A stretch of DNA of 64,000 nucleotides from Tanypteryx hageni (lineage: Eukaryota > Arthropoda > Insecta > Odonata > Petaluridae). Where the stretch lies: NCBI GenBank assembly GCA_028673005.1, contig CM054116.1, positions 74,922,838-74,986,837 on the forward strand, given 5' to 3'. Positions 24,741-37,115 of the stretch are shown here, one piece after another. The position numbers and the translations under genes were made by a program. A model generated the notes under the pieces. That model had not been told where the DNA came from. It did not search any database and saw only the letters and a list, made by a program, of their open reading frames with translations. Every line of letters begins with the position of its first letter. The first letter of the stretch is position 1.

Positions 24741-24904
24741 CAAATGTAGACCAACACATTAAGTCCAACCCGAAGAGGCACTAAGCCTAAACGGGAATTG
24801 CCATGGACTAAACATGACGCAAATATGATATATGTAAACTAAGCTGTAAAGGGTAAAAATAACATGTAACATGTCTATGGCAATAAAGAACTTTGAACTT
24901 GAAC
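24741..24904 (+). mobile_element. LINE-like 3' tail, right arm copy
   Basis: Same sequence as the left-arm copy in opposite orientation, ending in AATAAAGAACTTTGAAC and TTGAAC about 20 bp before the tRNA gene. Its 5' portion is cut by the palindrome centre. Confidence 0.5.
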
Positions 24905-24922
24905 TCTTCCCTTATAACATGA

Positions 24923-24994
24923 TCCGGTATTGTCTAGTGGTTAGGATACCCGGCTCTCACCCGGGAGGCCCGGGTTCGATTCCCGGTACCGGAA
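24923..24994 (+). tRNA. tRNA-Glu (CTC), palindrome partner
   Basis: The same 72-nt sequence as the minus-strand gene: 7-bp acceptor stem TCCGGTA/TACCGGA, box A around GTCTAGTGGTTAGG, anticodon CTC in loop CTCTCAC, box B GGTTCGATTCC and discriminator A. A T8 run begins four bases later. The two genes are divergent and about 380 bp apart, each transcribed outward. Perfect identity of both copies suggests recent duplication, gene conversion between arms, or purifying selection on both. Confidence 0.96.
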
Positions 24995-24998
24995 TTCC

Positions 24999-25006
24999 TT
25001 TTTTTT
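24999..25006 (+). terminator. Pol III terminator, T8
   Basis: Eight consecutive T lie just downstream of the plus-strand tRNA-Glu; this is one base longer than in the mirror arm. Confidence 0.88.
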
Positions 25007-25174
25007 CCTCGAAGCATCCGAGATAAATCTCATTTTCTCCGAACGTAAGCAAGGTGTATAATCAAATTAGCTACCGTAACAAAATTGAACTAATTACCCT
25101 AATTTGACTCATGAGTAACCACGCGAACTAATCTTTTCCTCGTTACGATCGCGCAAAATATTCCTCTAAAACGG

Positions 25175-25680
25175 TTTCCTTCCAACTCGAGTCTTCCATC
25201 GTGCAGAATCACTCGAGCGAGCGACATAGGACAAATCATCTACACGATCGTCTCGCTACTCCGCGTTTTCTTCATTTCACGCGCTTACGCGAACACCGAC
25301 GCAGCGATGTTATAAACTCACTCGGCTCGCTCATCCCCTCCTTCCAACGCCCCCTCAAAAGATAAGTCCTTCCCTCGCCAAGACAACGAACCACTCCGAT
25401 CAATTCCTCTCGGCTCTCTAATGCCCTCGCCACTGCCCGTCCAGGGAGAATGGATTCCGCATTATTATCCCACTTCGACGATATTTCTCCGGGTCGCGAG
25501 TACTTATTCATCTCTACGGCAGCCCAGAAGAAAGATGGATGGGAGCGGGGGAGGAGGCAGGTGCGCCAGAGAGAGAGAGAGAGAAGGGGACAGAGTTAAA
25601 AGGACAGGGAGAGAGGGAAGGTTCGAAGAAGCAACTCCTACGACACCTGGCGCATTTGCAAACAAGTATATAAACGGAAC
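25175..25680. other. Mixed-composition DNA, no gene recognised
   Basis: No supported gene; a short GA run occurs near 25570-25582. Confidence 0.45.
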
Positions 25681-26480
25681 ATGAAAAGGTTTGAGAAAGA
25701 GATAAAGAGAGAGAGAGAGAGAGAGTGGGAGATGATTTGGGGGAATTAGTGGGAGGGATAGAAATGGAGAGGGAGGATTTAGAGTGTAAGAGAGGAAAGA
25801 GTGGACGGAAGAGGTAGGAGGTGAGAGGAAGAGGAAGCAGAGCGTGGAATGAGGAAAAGGAAGAAAGAAGAGAGGGAAAGAAAGTTGAACAGAGAGGAAG
25901 AGAGAGGTGAAGAGACAAGAAGAATTAAAGAGAGGAAGAGAGAAAAAGAGAATAGATACGATGGAAGAATGAAAGGGAAGAGATGGGAAGCTAGGGGAAA
26001 CGAGAAGAAAAGAGAGGAAGACGGAAAGAGAGACGAAGAGAGGATAGGAGAGTAGAAGAGTACGATAGAATGAAAGAGAAGAGATAGGAAGATACGCGAA
26101 AGCGGGAGAAAAGATGGAAAGAGGGACGGAAGAATGGAAGGAAAAAGACCGGAAGATAGGAGAAAAGAGAGGGGAGTGGAAGAGAAGGAAGAGGGAGGAA
26201 GAGAAGGGAAAAGGGAGAAAGAAGTAGGAAGGGAGAGATGGAGATGATAGAAGAAAGGTAGGGATGATAGAGGGCGGAAAAGAGAGAAAGAGGAAGACGG
26301 AAAGAGAGACTGGTAGAAGGTAATAGAATGGGAGAGTATGAGGAGAGGGGAAGAGAAGGGAGAGGAAAAGAGAGGAAGAGGAAGGAAGAGAAGGGAAAGG
26401 GAGAAAGAAGTAGGAAGGGATAGGAAGAGAGATGATAGAGGAATGGAAGGGATGATAAAGGGAGAAAAGAGTATGTCAAG
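25681..26480. repeat. Polypurine tract of about 800 bp
   Basis: The plus strand is overwhelmingly A/G for about 800 bp, built from variants of GGAAGAGA/AAAGAGAGGAAG. Two internal segments near 25955-26050 and 26300-26420 repeat similar motifs (GACGGAAAGAGAGAC occurs twice). Long low-complexity open frames on both strands are by-products of the composition. Confidence 0.9.
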
Positions 26481-26599
26481 GCAATCTAACGCACATTCGA
26501 AAGAAAGTGGGTTCTCTTTTCTCTCTCTCTCTCTCTTAATCTTCTATAAAGCGATGTAACAAAACAAATACATAAAAATGAGCTGCTGGATGCGGTCTG

Positions 26600-26790
26600 A
26601 GAGGGATGGAGGCAGGTAAGGGGTGAGTGGGTGTCGGTTGCGAGTTGGAGGAAACAGGTGTTGCCTCGTTCGTCGGGAGCGAGAGAGTGAGGGAGGGGGA
26701 GGGGAGGAGGGGGGTGTGAGAGGCGGCTGGAGAGAATGGGAAAGGGGAGGAGAGGGAGATAGAGTGGATGCGGAGTCAGCCGAAGGGACC
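26600..26790. repeat. G-rich purine tract
   Basis: GGGAGGGGGAGGGGAGGAGGGG-like sequence on the plus strand, switching to C-rich sequence at about 26800-26910. Several G-runs could support G-quadruplexes. Confidence 0.6.
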
Positions 26791-26919
26791 GACCGAGGGC
26801 CTCTTCCCCGCCCTCCCTCCCCCAACCACGCCCTCCCCCTCAACCTAACCTCAGCCGCATCTTCCCATCCCTTTTTTCCCTCTCTACCACCTCCAACCCT
26901 TTTCCTTCCACAAACTACA

Positions 26920-29254
26920 AGTCCCCAGGCGAGGAGACGCCTCATTACATCACTCGATTTTACACGCCTGTTTTCTCGGACAGATGGGCGGAGAAGTTGG
27001 AAAAGGAACGGTAAGGGGAAAAAGGTTGGATGTTTTAACGGGGTAAGGTTGGTAGTGAGGGAACGAAAGAACGGATAAAAAAACGAGCCGGAGGATAGAG
27101 TGATGGAGGGGTGATTGCAAGCCTATCGCTGCGCCATAAGCAGGTGTTCCAACAGAACGGATTTTCAAAATGCGTCAATTATGAACGTTGCCGGGCGTCG
27201 ATTTTCTTAGCGATAAAGCGTTGAAAGCTTTTACGTTTGATTGCTACCGAGTTGGATGTGCGTGAGGGATTAGATTTCTGGGAATTTCAAAGCGTTTTTT
27301 TTTAGGCGTAAGAGGGTGCATGGATTATTATAAGCCGTATTTTTTCCCAACCGTTCCCTTTTATAGAACACAAATACTTGGTTAATTTTCCTTCCATTGG
27401 ACTTATGAGGTAAATTCTTAATGCCACGAATTTGGAGAGTACGTCATAGTAGACGAAGTGTAATTATATCGGAATTTTTGGGCGCTGTAATACACCGATT
27501 CGTCTCATCTCCTCAAGCTACCAGTTCCGAAGCCAATCTTTGCCATTTACCCTTGCTAATCCTCCTTATGACGCACAATTTACAATTTAGTATCAACGAC
27601 GCAAATTATGTTTTTTCCCACCTACAAGCCGTACGATCGTGTTCGTGGGTTGTTTTTCTAGCGATATAATCGTCAATAACTGGGGTCTATAACCGCAACA
27701 GCTTCCTGCTTTCCTAGAAGATGGTAGTTTTCGATCATTAATCGATTCGATATACCTACACGATGTAGCATCGATACGAGAGACATTCTCTGATTGGAGG
27801 AATTAGGAGTAAGCGCCCGCTACTATCTTAGGGATTAAAGTTGGTACGAACAAAGTAGGAAGAGATATTTAGTATAGGGCGTTTGGCGTGAGAATTCACG
27901 CGAGGATGAAGTAGCTGCAAACACTGCTTCGCGGTGTTCCTTCTCAGCAACATGAACATTAAATTTGCTAAATTTTTTATATTAATAGTCAATGCAAGTA
28001 AAAGTATTTTTTGCAAACATATTTTCATAACAAGTATGAACATTCGTATTTAAACAATGGAAGAAAAAATAGCACGATATTTGTTGCTGCTATTTCGATT
28101 ATGCAATAATTTACCCGTTTCAAAAGTGTTAATACCAAATAAAAAGTTAATAAATACTACCGCATATAAATACCAATGATAAAAATTAAGACAAGCTACC
28201 ATAGACGCTATTTCTTATAAATACTAATGTCCATTTATAAAATACAGCGAAATTCGAGAGGGTTTTTATCACCGAATAAAAGAGCGTAGCATTAACGAAA
28301 TTTAAATTCGCCCGACGCGTTCCGAAGGGGCGACCGTGCGAACCAGATGCTCTGCCAAGCACCACGCCCTGTGATTGCCGCGGCAATAGTCCTTCGCGAC
28401 GTCCGTTTGAAATGCGACCCGTACACTTGACAGCTCAGGTTGGCATCGAAAATTCTCGTGAGTGAGACGTGAAAGGCGAAGAGAAAATAGCCAAAGGTCT
28501 ACGCTGTGCTGGCGAAGTGAGGACGTGATTTGTGCCCTTCACTGACGGCTATAGAAACCCCGTGACAACGCTTCTGCTGCTGTGATCTTTCTGTCGCGCT
28601 GCGGTTTTGATATTTATACATTAATCCTTTCAGACTGATCCATATATTTGCCTACAAAAACAGACGTAATGGCAATTGCAGAGAAATTTTCCGAGCTAAA
28701 GACGTGGGCAAAATATTAACGCGGTCGGTAATGTATTTTTCCTCGAGTAAAAAATAGAGCAAATTATTGAGTTATTTTGCAGAAAAAATGTCATTCCTTA
28801 ATCTGTCTCCACCTTGAAAATTCATAAAGGAAATGTTTTAAAACACTTGTAGCCGGGGATGAATAACGTAAAATTAAACAATTACCAAACGGATGAACCA
28901 TGCAAATTGAATTCGGGTAGTATTATAGATATCGCCTTATGGCTGACATCAAATTGAAAAACATTTGCCAATAGTAATACAAGTGTCAAGAAAGCTAGAT
29001 GCTAGTTTTGACAACAAAACAGCCGCCATCCTTACCATCGCCGAATCACAACTGATGGCTATCCTAAGTGCGCATCTGATTTGTCAAAAATTTTACGGCA
29101 ATTAGAGAAACGGGCTTTCATCTGAATTGAGTACAATATGGTAAATTATTTGACGGTGTAAAAAAATGTTGCTCGAATAGATCGAGTGAATTATCGTTGC
29201 AGCTAACTTCTCAAGATAGATCGGTGAACTATAATAGCTATAATGATGTTAACG
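26920..29254. other. AT-rich DNA, no gene recognised
   Basis: No supported gene. A GC-rich island at about 28300-28450 has an open minus-strand stretch but no recognised domain. Confidence 0.45.
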
Positions 29255-29262
29255 AATAGGAG

Positions 29263-29502
29263 GAGCGGTTCTCAACCTCCTGCATCTCACGTCCCACCAT
29301 CCATTTTGTAAAAAAAAACCCGGATCCTACCATGATAAAAACAAAATCCCACGGATTTCAAAAAGCGAATACACATTAAATTTATTTTAGTATTATATTA
29401 ATCATTTATGGACATTTTTAATAGCATTAAATATTACAAAATTTGTTGAGATAATAATTAATTTGCAAAACTTAAAGACGACCTTCGCGTTGAGAAACGC
29501 TG
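29263..29502. mobile_element. hAT-type MITE, 240 bp
   Basis: The left end reads GAGCGGTTCTCAACCT; the right end on the opposite strand reads CAGCGTTTCTCAACGCG, an imperfect hAT-like inverted repeat whose first base is mutated on the left. Flanking 8-mers AATAGGAG (29255-29262) and AATCAGAG (29503-29510) agree at six of eight positions, consistent with an aged 8-bp duplication. There is no coding content. Confidence 0.6.
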
Positions 29503-29510
29503 AATCAGAG

Positions 29511-31988
29511 AGACGTAGTCTGTCAGATGTCGTTTCAGTCGCAAGACCAACTCGATGATTCTCTCTTGAATTTTAAGGGCAGGTTAATAGATTTAACGAC
29601 GTCAGTTATTATTCAAACGGAAGACCCGCTTAAGAGTCAGTTGCAATCGCGGAAAGGAAAACATCGATATCACAACCTCTCAATCTCTCTCTCGGACTGT
29701 GATCTCTAAATCTGCCCCCTCTCTCCCCATCTTCCATCATACGATAGGATACTTTTAATGGAATAATACCTCCTCCACGCGTTTGATCGCACAAACGAGC
29801 GATGCCGTAGAGGGCTTGAAATGGCCTCGCCGTGTAGAATCGAAGACTCGACGCGTTGAAGTGGCTAATCATGGGAAATGAAGCGAGACTTGTCGGTGAA
29901 AGGAGTTGCGAGGAAGAGAGAGCCGAACCAGTGACACGCTGGCGTCGGAGGCGGTAGTGTTGGGTGGTTTCTATAAACCGATGTGTGAGGGAAGGAGGAA
30001 TTGAATTTCGTTCGATCGCTCTCCCGGTATCATTTTCGCATGGGTGTGACAACGTGTCATGCAACGGAGTCGCGGCTTCGTATCCAGCGGGAGGCATCAA
30101 GGTTAACTTCGATTGGAAAAGCGTTGCTCTACCTAGAGCAATCGATTCGACTCTTATGAATCCATGATGCAGTTCTTAAGTAAAAAACCAATAAGGATAT
30201 TAAAAACGAGGGAGCTAATTAATGTAACAAGGTTTCAACTCAAGACGATCGGTTCATGTTATGTGACAGTGTGGACATTGCATGACATTGCTTTGGTTGA
30301 GGAAGACATCACATTGCGTTATATAACGAAGGAAATCTCTATAAGCTGTAATGAATGCCGCTCTGATTTAAATTACTGCCTCCGCAGGGAAAATTTTGAA
30401 TTCTTAAATAAATTGTTTCTGGATTCATCGAGTTGTTTAAGAAATGGAAATAAGAATAATGTATAGAGATAAAAAAAGCTATACAATCAAAAAGTGTCTA
30501 CAGCTAAAAAAAGTGTTACTGCTGCGTATTAAAGGTGTATCAAAGAGAATCCATTACATTTTATTCCTGGTTATACTATAGGCAAAAAACTTGTTTGCAA
30601 TGCAAAAAACACCATAAATATACTATTTAAACAAATATATTCTCTTGGAGATATAAAAACAACCCAAGTAATCGGTGTAATTGGGATTAATAAAACTGCA
30701 AATCTTGGATGATTTAAAAAATAAATATAATGGACGTATTCCGAGCAACCTGTGGGAATAAAATCACACATGCGCTTAGTGGGGATAACATTAAAAATTT
30801 AATTAACGGAAGGATAAATGGGACTGATGAGAATAGACTTAAATTATGATCACATATCTAACGTATTATTTTTTGCCGATCTGTTGAAGGTAACATAGAA
30901 TTTAAAGCGATCGGTGTTAAAAATCTTATGAGTTTATAATATGAGGAGATAAACAGGATAATTATATGTGTGATCTTCGACTTAAATGAAAAGTACGAAA
31001 ATTTTTAATTCCATATCCCAACAGGTTACTATAAAAAGTTTACTTAAGCAACCCCGAGTGTAAAATTCACCGAAAGGTCTGCGTTTTTAACGGCGATAAA
31101 ATGAAAGTATATAAAGATTTTAAAATGCTGGCAAAGGTTTTCTGAGACACAATTAGTGGCTTTATTTAGAAATGATTGGAACAGATTATCTTATCCAAGA
31201 TGAAATTAAATTCAATTGAAAATCAACTCATTTGCATTTTTATATGATTATTTTTGTTAGAGTAGCAGTTAAGATAGCAAAGATAAAGTTGCTCTTACTT
31301 CGATTTATCTTTTTGATCGGGAGTTGAACGTTTCTGCAGCATAAATATTCATAAATGTTACTAAAATATAAACATGCTTTTTTACACCTATTTATAGCAT
31401 ATAAGTTTATCTTTGAAATTTTCGTTTGTATTTTATAATACAGTAATACGGTTTATGTTTAAGATATGACGGCACAAAATGATTATCATCAGTTTTTGAC
31501 AGCTTCGTTATTTTAATGGCGTGTTTATTTATCATTCAGTCAATAATATATCTGCGTCTTAATCTAGTGGGGAGAAATTACGCAAGGTCTATCGGTAATA
31601 TATCAAACTTTAATAAGAAATCGACACTTCTTTTTACCATAAAGGGAATAGCAATCTTAAAAAAACAAACGCATGATTATCTATACATTTAATAGCAGTC
31701 CTAATCGACTCCTTTAAGCACCAATACATCAAATGGAATATATAAATCGTTACGTCAAGAATACATAAGATATCTTTGGCACACACGAATAACTGCTGTA
31801 GTTAGTCAAAAAAATAATTTAAATAAATGGTCATCGTGCTTCGATATTGGAGAATAAACGAATAATTTTCTTAAATTCACGTGAATATATGAGAAATAAG
31901 AAATACCTAAGAGAAAGGAACTGATGGAATAAATTGATCATAACATTCTATGCAAATAGGCATAAGGTGGAAAGTTAGGAAAAGTTCT
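29511..31988. other. AT-rich DNA, no gene recognised
   Basis: No supported feature. Open stretches near 29630-30466 overlap on both strands and carry no domain. Confidence 0.5.
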
Positions 31989-32060
31989 GCCATGGCCGAG
32001 AATCGCACTCGGGTCTTCCACTTGCCGTGCGGGTATTCTACCACTGTAACTATCATGGCA
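31989..32060 (-). pseudogene. tRNA-Gly-like pseudogene or SINE head
   Basis: On the minus strand this is 72 nt with a perfect acceptor stem (TGCCATG/CATGGCA), a box A-like CAGTGGTAGAAT typical of tRNA-Gly, and a box B-like GAGTGCGATTCTCGG. The anticodon arm is defective: it cannot form a normal five-pair stem and the loop ACGGCAA lacks T33. No oligo-T terminator follows directly. It is therefore a decayed tRNA or the head of a tRNA-derived SINE rather than a working gene. Confidence 0.65.
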
Positions 32061-32629
32061 GACTAACTCTCCTGTCTCTGAAAGCGGATGCAAGAGAAAT
32101 ATTCACTCAAATCGAAATGAACCCATGATTGGTAACATGTTCAACAAATTCAATAAATTTAATTTACTGAGAGATATTGAATGGCGCGCGAAGAGACAGC
32201 CATCCTTTTGTTGTCTGAATCATCATTTTAAAATTAATCCCTTTCTCCAGATTTAGGAGTTGCTCGAGTAGTTATTACGAGCTTGGAAGGTAATAAGATG
32301 CCGGGATAAATATCCAGTAAAAATCGTAAGAATACCTTTATATTAGGTCGCGAAAACGATATTCTTTGGCTTTAGATAGGTTCTTTTTTCCGTCCACCTG
32401 TATCAAGGCATCATTCCACGAACTAAGCTTACTAAATCGTTAGGTGACGCCTCCCTGTCAGTCTTCCCAAAAAGTAAACTTCTGCCCCACCACCCTTTCT
32501 GCCCTTCTCCTGCCTACATTTCTCTCTCGCCTCACCGGCTCCATCCCATCTCTCACCCTCCCGTCCCCTCTTCCATCTCCTCTCTCTTCGAATCTCCGAT
32601 CCCTTTGAAAAAAGAAAACTCCTATATCT

Positions 32630-32648
32630 CTCTCTCTCTCTCTCTCTA
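32630..32648. repeat. (CT)n microsatellite
   Basis: About nine CT units. Confidence 0.88.
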
Positions 32649-32699
32649 CTCTACCCTTCCACTCCAGCCACCACAGGTGGCAGCCATTACGCCAAGGCA

Positions 32700-32775
32700 T
32701 CCTGAGAGAAAAAGAAGAGGGAGAAAGAGGGAGGAAGAAAGAGAGGGAGGGAGAGAGAGAAAGAGAGAGGGAGTG
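32700..32775. repeat. Polypurine tract
   Basis: GAGGGAGAAAGAGGGAGGAA-like sequence, almost free of pyrimidines on the plus strand. Confidence 0.8.
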
Positions 32776-33047
32776 AGAGAAGAAAGCCTCTCGGACTCAA
32801 TACATAAAATAGCCTTTAAACGGCGATGCACTCCGTTCCGCCTTTTTAAAGAGAGTGGAAATGCAAACTTATAAAAGGCAGATGAGATCCAACTGGCAGG
32901 ACTAGAGACCATGTTTTAAGAAGTCTAGGATAACGGTCTCTTCATTCTGGATGGAGGACTCGGAGAGTTGACTTCATTTCCGTGGAATGCCGGGGAATAC
33001 GAGGAGTGTATTTATGTGTGGAATCCTTCTGCCTGATATAAACGTAA

Positions 33048-33066
33048 AAATAAATAAATAAATAAA
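33048..33066. repeat. (AATA)n short tandem repeat
   Basis: About four to five AATA units. Confidence 0.85.
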
Positions 33067-35200
33067 CGTCGTCGAGACTGCAATGCGGGAAACGTAGGAA
33101 AGGAAAAGCTCAGAGAAACGTACATTTTTTTGAAAGTCAAAAGGGTAGACATGTCCTACTTTCACATGTATGATAATCATTTCAAAATATATGGCACTTA
33201 CTGAAAAATCTGAAGATTTCTCCTTTGAAATATCTCACTGCGTGATTCATGAGATAAGTAAAATAAATACTTGCAAAGAATTTTTTTGCGCGAAGACTCC
33301 TTTTCGCCAAAGCTCGATTGTGATCAGTCACTTCCTGGACTGCCATTTTTTCCCCGTAGAAATATATAGCTGATTGTTTAGCTGTTTTTGCGAGTATTTA
33401 CTAAACGTTTTCGAACAAAATACGGCGGAAAAGTTAAAGCAGTCTAATTTGGGATACTTTCCATTTTTCTGACGTGATTAATACGCTGTCGAATAAATGG
33501 GGGAGAGCAAAAATTCTTCCGCTACGAAGGCCATACTTTCTTTATTTCGGTTGCTCATTAGTTAATGTTTATTCCCAAACGGAAGCGAAAGAAGACTAAA
33601 CTAGAGTTATTGCGTAAGACATCCTCTCACTGAATGGAATTTGTTTGGCGTTATTTTTACCCGTTAATTCCGTTGGTTTTTATTCAAAGTTTTGTACTCT
33701 GTTTTCATGCAAATACGAAAACTATTCTTTTTAAAAAGGCACACGGCGGAAGGATCGAGCAATCCATTTAAATCGTAACAATGACAATATTTATGAGATC
33801 GAGGACAAAAAAATATTTGTTTTTCTCAGTTGTACCAGGCAACTTTGGTTTGATATATCGGCAGTTAAAGCACTGTTCATTTGTTTTAGAGAACGAACCA
33901 AAGTAATTGCGTTCAGCAGGAGTCGTTAAAGCGGCGGCAGAGCCGGTAACCGCTGGTGTTAATACAGACGGTTATGGGTATATAATTTATTCAAAAGTAA
34001 AATAATAAGGCAATGGCGGAACACGATGGAATAAATAATTTTGTTACCGTCACGCATTCCAGTTCAAGTCCAGTTCTATGGCCTGCGTTTTTATACCAAT
34101 CCACGCTGGTCGCGTCGCAATAATCTTAATGTTCCAATTTGCGTAAAAACTGCTGATGATCTAAAAGAAAACATTCGTTTATATACGTTCTCCGAAATTG
34201 AGATCGTAAAAATAATTCAGTTTCAGCGCTATGCCCTCACCCGAGCTCTTTTCCTCTAATTTGACGAAATAAAATGACAGCAAAAAATTGACTGCAATAA
34301 ATGGGGCGCAATTAAATGCTGAAAAGCGGAAAACATTTTTTCTCAGGTTTCCGAGCGAACGCAATTTGCACGAACCAAGAAGAAATTATAATTCTTCGCG
34401 CCCGCAAACGCTAAGAAAAACAGCGAATATAAACTTAAACGGTTCTCTAGTTTTGGTGGCCCTTGAAGGCACACTTTTTCCAAGATCCTTTTGATTTTAC
34501 CTTTATTTATAAAGTAGAATTATTACACATACACACTATGCGATACTATTTTGAATAATCCTCATGGCCACAAAATTATATCTTCAATAAACCATTGATT
34601 ACAGCGACGTACGTCACCCACGTAAAATTAAAAATACAACGCTCTCTTTGTGTAGTACTTTTTCCAATAAAAAAAGTAAATTGCGCAACATTGTGACCCA
34701 GCGTCGCTCGTTCATAATAACATGGTTTCTTTGAAATATCCACATGAACGCGCCTTACCGTACATCGATCCTTATTATCGCGCGCGCGTAAATATATACA
34801 CACACGTTCATAAATCTGTACGACCTCCCTTAAAAGCAAGCCAGGAAATAAATGTTCTCCTCGTAACGATTTTCACAAAATATTCTAACATCAACCTCGC
34901 CCCCTCTCCACCTCCCCTCAGCCCATCCTCATTCCCTCTTATTTATCGCAACGGACATGTCGTCCGTGGTTAATTCAATGATGCGGCGCAAAACTCATTG
35001 TGCCGGACCCCCTTTGCCTCCTCCTACCAATCTCCATCCCGCAAGACGTGGCCACCGCCGCACATTACCAATCCGGGTCGTAATATATGAAGGGACTTAC
35101 ACAACATTGGCGTTCCCGCCTGAGACCTCCCGTTGCGTGCGACGGACCCGTGTCCCCTCTCCGTGGGTTGAGACTAACCCCGTCGCCGCAAAACCCTCGT

Positions 35201-35214
35201 CCCCCCCCCCCCCC
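35201..35214. repeat. C14 homopolymer
   Basis: Fourteen consecutive C within a C-rich region. Confidence 0.93.
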
Positions 35215-36959
35215 TTACCCTCCTCCCTCTCTATACACTGCTGCGCCCATTCCCTTTTCACCCTCAAGAGCCATCCCGCCGCGTCTCCCAGCGCCGCGAC
35301 TGTGTACCGCCTCGTCCGTCGCCGATTCTTAAAACCCCGGCACATATTTTTTTGCCTCGCCGCGCGTTAATTCGAAAATTCTTTGGTCTCCCCGACTGAC
35401 AGAAAAATATATACCGAACACACGGATGAAAAAGGGTGTTTCATTTTTTCAGAGTTATGGCGAGCCACCCATAGACGCGAGTGTTTTCTTAAAAAAAAGA
35501 TGATATATTCTTGCATTAAGGACCTCGGAGGGCATTTGTTGGGGACGATTTCGGGGAGATCACGAAACTTGGAAACTCATATGAGGTTTTTTATTCAGTT
35601 CCCTTATTTGTCATTTGAAAGAGTCAAGGTGCGTGTCCTATTCTCGTGTAACGTAACGAATTCGTGGGTCGAAACCTCGGATTAAACGATTTTATGACCC
35701 TTGTATACGGCCATATCCGTATCGTGAGTGAAAATACCAGGCTATTCGTGTCCTCTGATACGAATGTCGCCTTTTCCGTAATTTTCTTTTAATTTGTTGA
35801 CATAGAAACACATATGTTTACAAAAACATTTTGAGCGGTTTACCGAGGTGTCTCTCTTGTTGGATAAATCTCTCTCTTTAAAAAAAATGGCTTCCCTATC
35901 CTATCGACCATTTGCATTCTACTTAAACATCGTCGGAAAGGAAGCCGTGTATGGGAATTTAAGGGATTCTCCGAGAATATGGCTCGTTTACGTTAAATCG
36001 CTCCATCCATTTTTTTATGTCTAAGTTCTGGCATCAAACTTCACATTTTCATAACAGTCGTGTACGATTGCTAGCTTATAAGAAAATGCTAACAATTTTC
36101 ATATTTTTTACGCAAACGCTAAAAAGCACGAGGTAAGTTTGGCGTTCGCTTTTACGAGCCATAATCTTAAACCTGAATAAACTCGTAAGTCTTCGACAAG
36201 AGGCAATCGCCGATACGAAATAAGTCCTCGAATGCAGACTTTAACCCAAGGATTTTTCTCAAATGTCCTTTAGCGAACAGAGTTTCTAGTCCGTACCATG
36301 GCATTTATCCAATCCACGTGAGGTTTCTTTGTCTCGATAGACGCGTACCCGGACACACGCACATACCCAAACACACGTACAAAGTGTACGAAAGATGAGG
36401 GAAGACGACTTCTTCTATCTCCCTCATTAGCATAGCGGTTAACATGATTGCCCATCGGGCACAAGATGCAAATATGATTTTCTCTCGACTCAAGGACTCT
36501 CGAGCGGATGGATACATCCATCATCCTTCATCGCCTTCAAATGATGGTCCCAATTACCTTCGCGCGGATAGGAAAAAAATGCCACGGGGCGAATAACAAA
36601 AACCACACACTGAACAAGTGAACGGAAACATTTCGTTGAAATAATTGCTGTTTTTTCTCATGACGCCGAGAGTACCAATCATTATTACAAGGATTCACTC
36701 GAGTTGCGTCAATGAACCGACTTTCAAATTTCAAAGAACGTATGATGGGTTATCAATTCGTTGAGATACGGTTTTAATTAACTTTGTGACATTCGGATGA
36801 GCCTCTTGTTCTCCTATTACATTTCATTGGCATTGAATCTTTATGTAAATACCTTTATATGTGAGACTATTGCCCATTATATAAGAGAAACAACAAACTA
36901 ATTGCTATTATATCGTTTGCTGCAGTTTTAATATCCTCTTGAAGGCAATTTAAGTGAGG

Positions 36960-37115
36960 AAGAGGGATAGTTAGGGTGTCTAGCTCCAAATGATAGGGTC
37001 TCGAATCCCGTCATTTGCATGTTTGTATGAGCACGCCTCTGTTATAGTTTTTCTTCCGATTGTTAAAGTCTGCCAAGTGCTGTTTATGAGCTATCCTAAA
37101 ATAAATAAATAATCA
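36960..37115 (+). other. Possible degenerate tRNA-derived SINE
   Basis: A TAGTTAGGGTGTCTAGCTCC segment is followed some 25 bp later by GGTCTCGAATCCCG, resembling boxes A and B of a tRNA promoter, then an unrelated body ending in AATAAATAAATAA near 37101-37113. This arrangement would fit an old SINE but no target duplication was found. Speculative. Confidence 0.2.

Larger units (their letters stand above)
24291..25174. repeat. 884-bp near-perfect palindrome with tRNA-Glu in each arm
   Basis: The left arm 24291-24723 is the reverse complement of the right arm 24741-25174, with a spacer of about 17 bp (24724-24740). By eye I count fewer than ten differences over about 433 bp, concentrated at the outer ends and next to the centre, plus an A7/T8 length difference. 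Each arm holds, from the centre outward, about 180 bp of a LINE-like 3' tail, a tRNA-Glu gene, an oligo-T terminator and about 290 bp of unique-looking flank. The sequence outside the arms does not match. It looks like an inverted duplication of a tRNA locus. Confidence 0.93.
32061..36959. other. No gene recognised
   Basis: Contains a CT microsatellite (32630-32648), a purine tract (32700-32775), an AATA run (33048-33066) and a C14 run (35201-35214). Proline-rich open frames at 34957-35370 are low complexity and overlap on both strands, so I do not call a gene. Confidence 0.5.

Noticed and set aside
25849..26559. Open frames in the 25.7-26.5 kb purine tract
   Set aside because: Low-complexity products on both strands with no domain or splice context.
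28270..28450. GC-rich island with an open minus-strand stretch and a tRNA-like TTGGCAGAGCATCTGGTTCGC
   Set aside because: No acceptor stem, box spacing or polyadenylation signal could be established; the peptide is not recognised.
34957..35370. Proline-rich 137-codon open frame
   Set aside because: Overlaps other open frames on both strands in a C-rich patch with a C14 run; no recognised domain.
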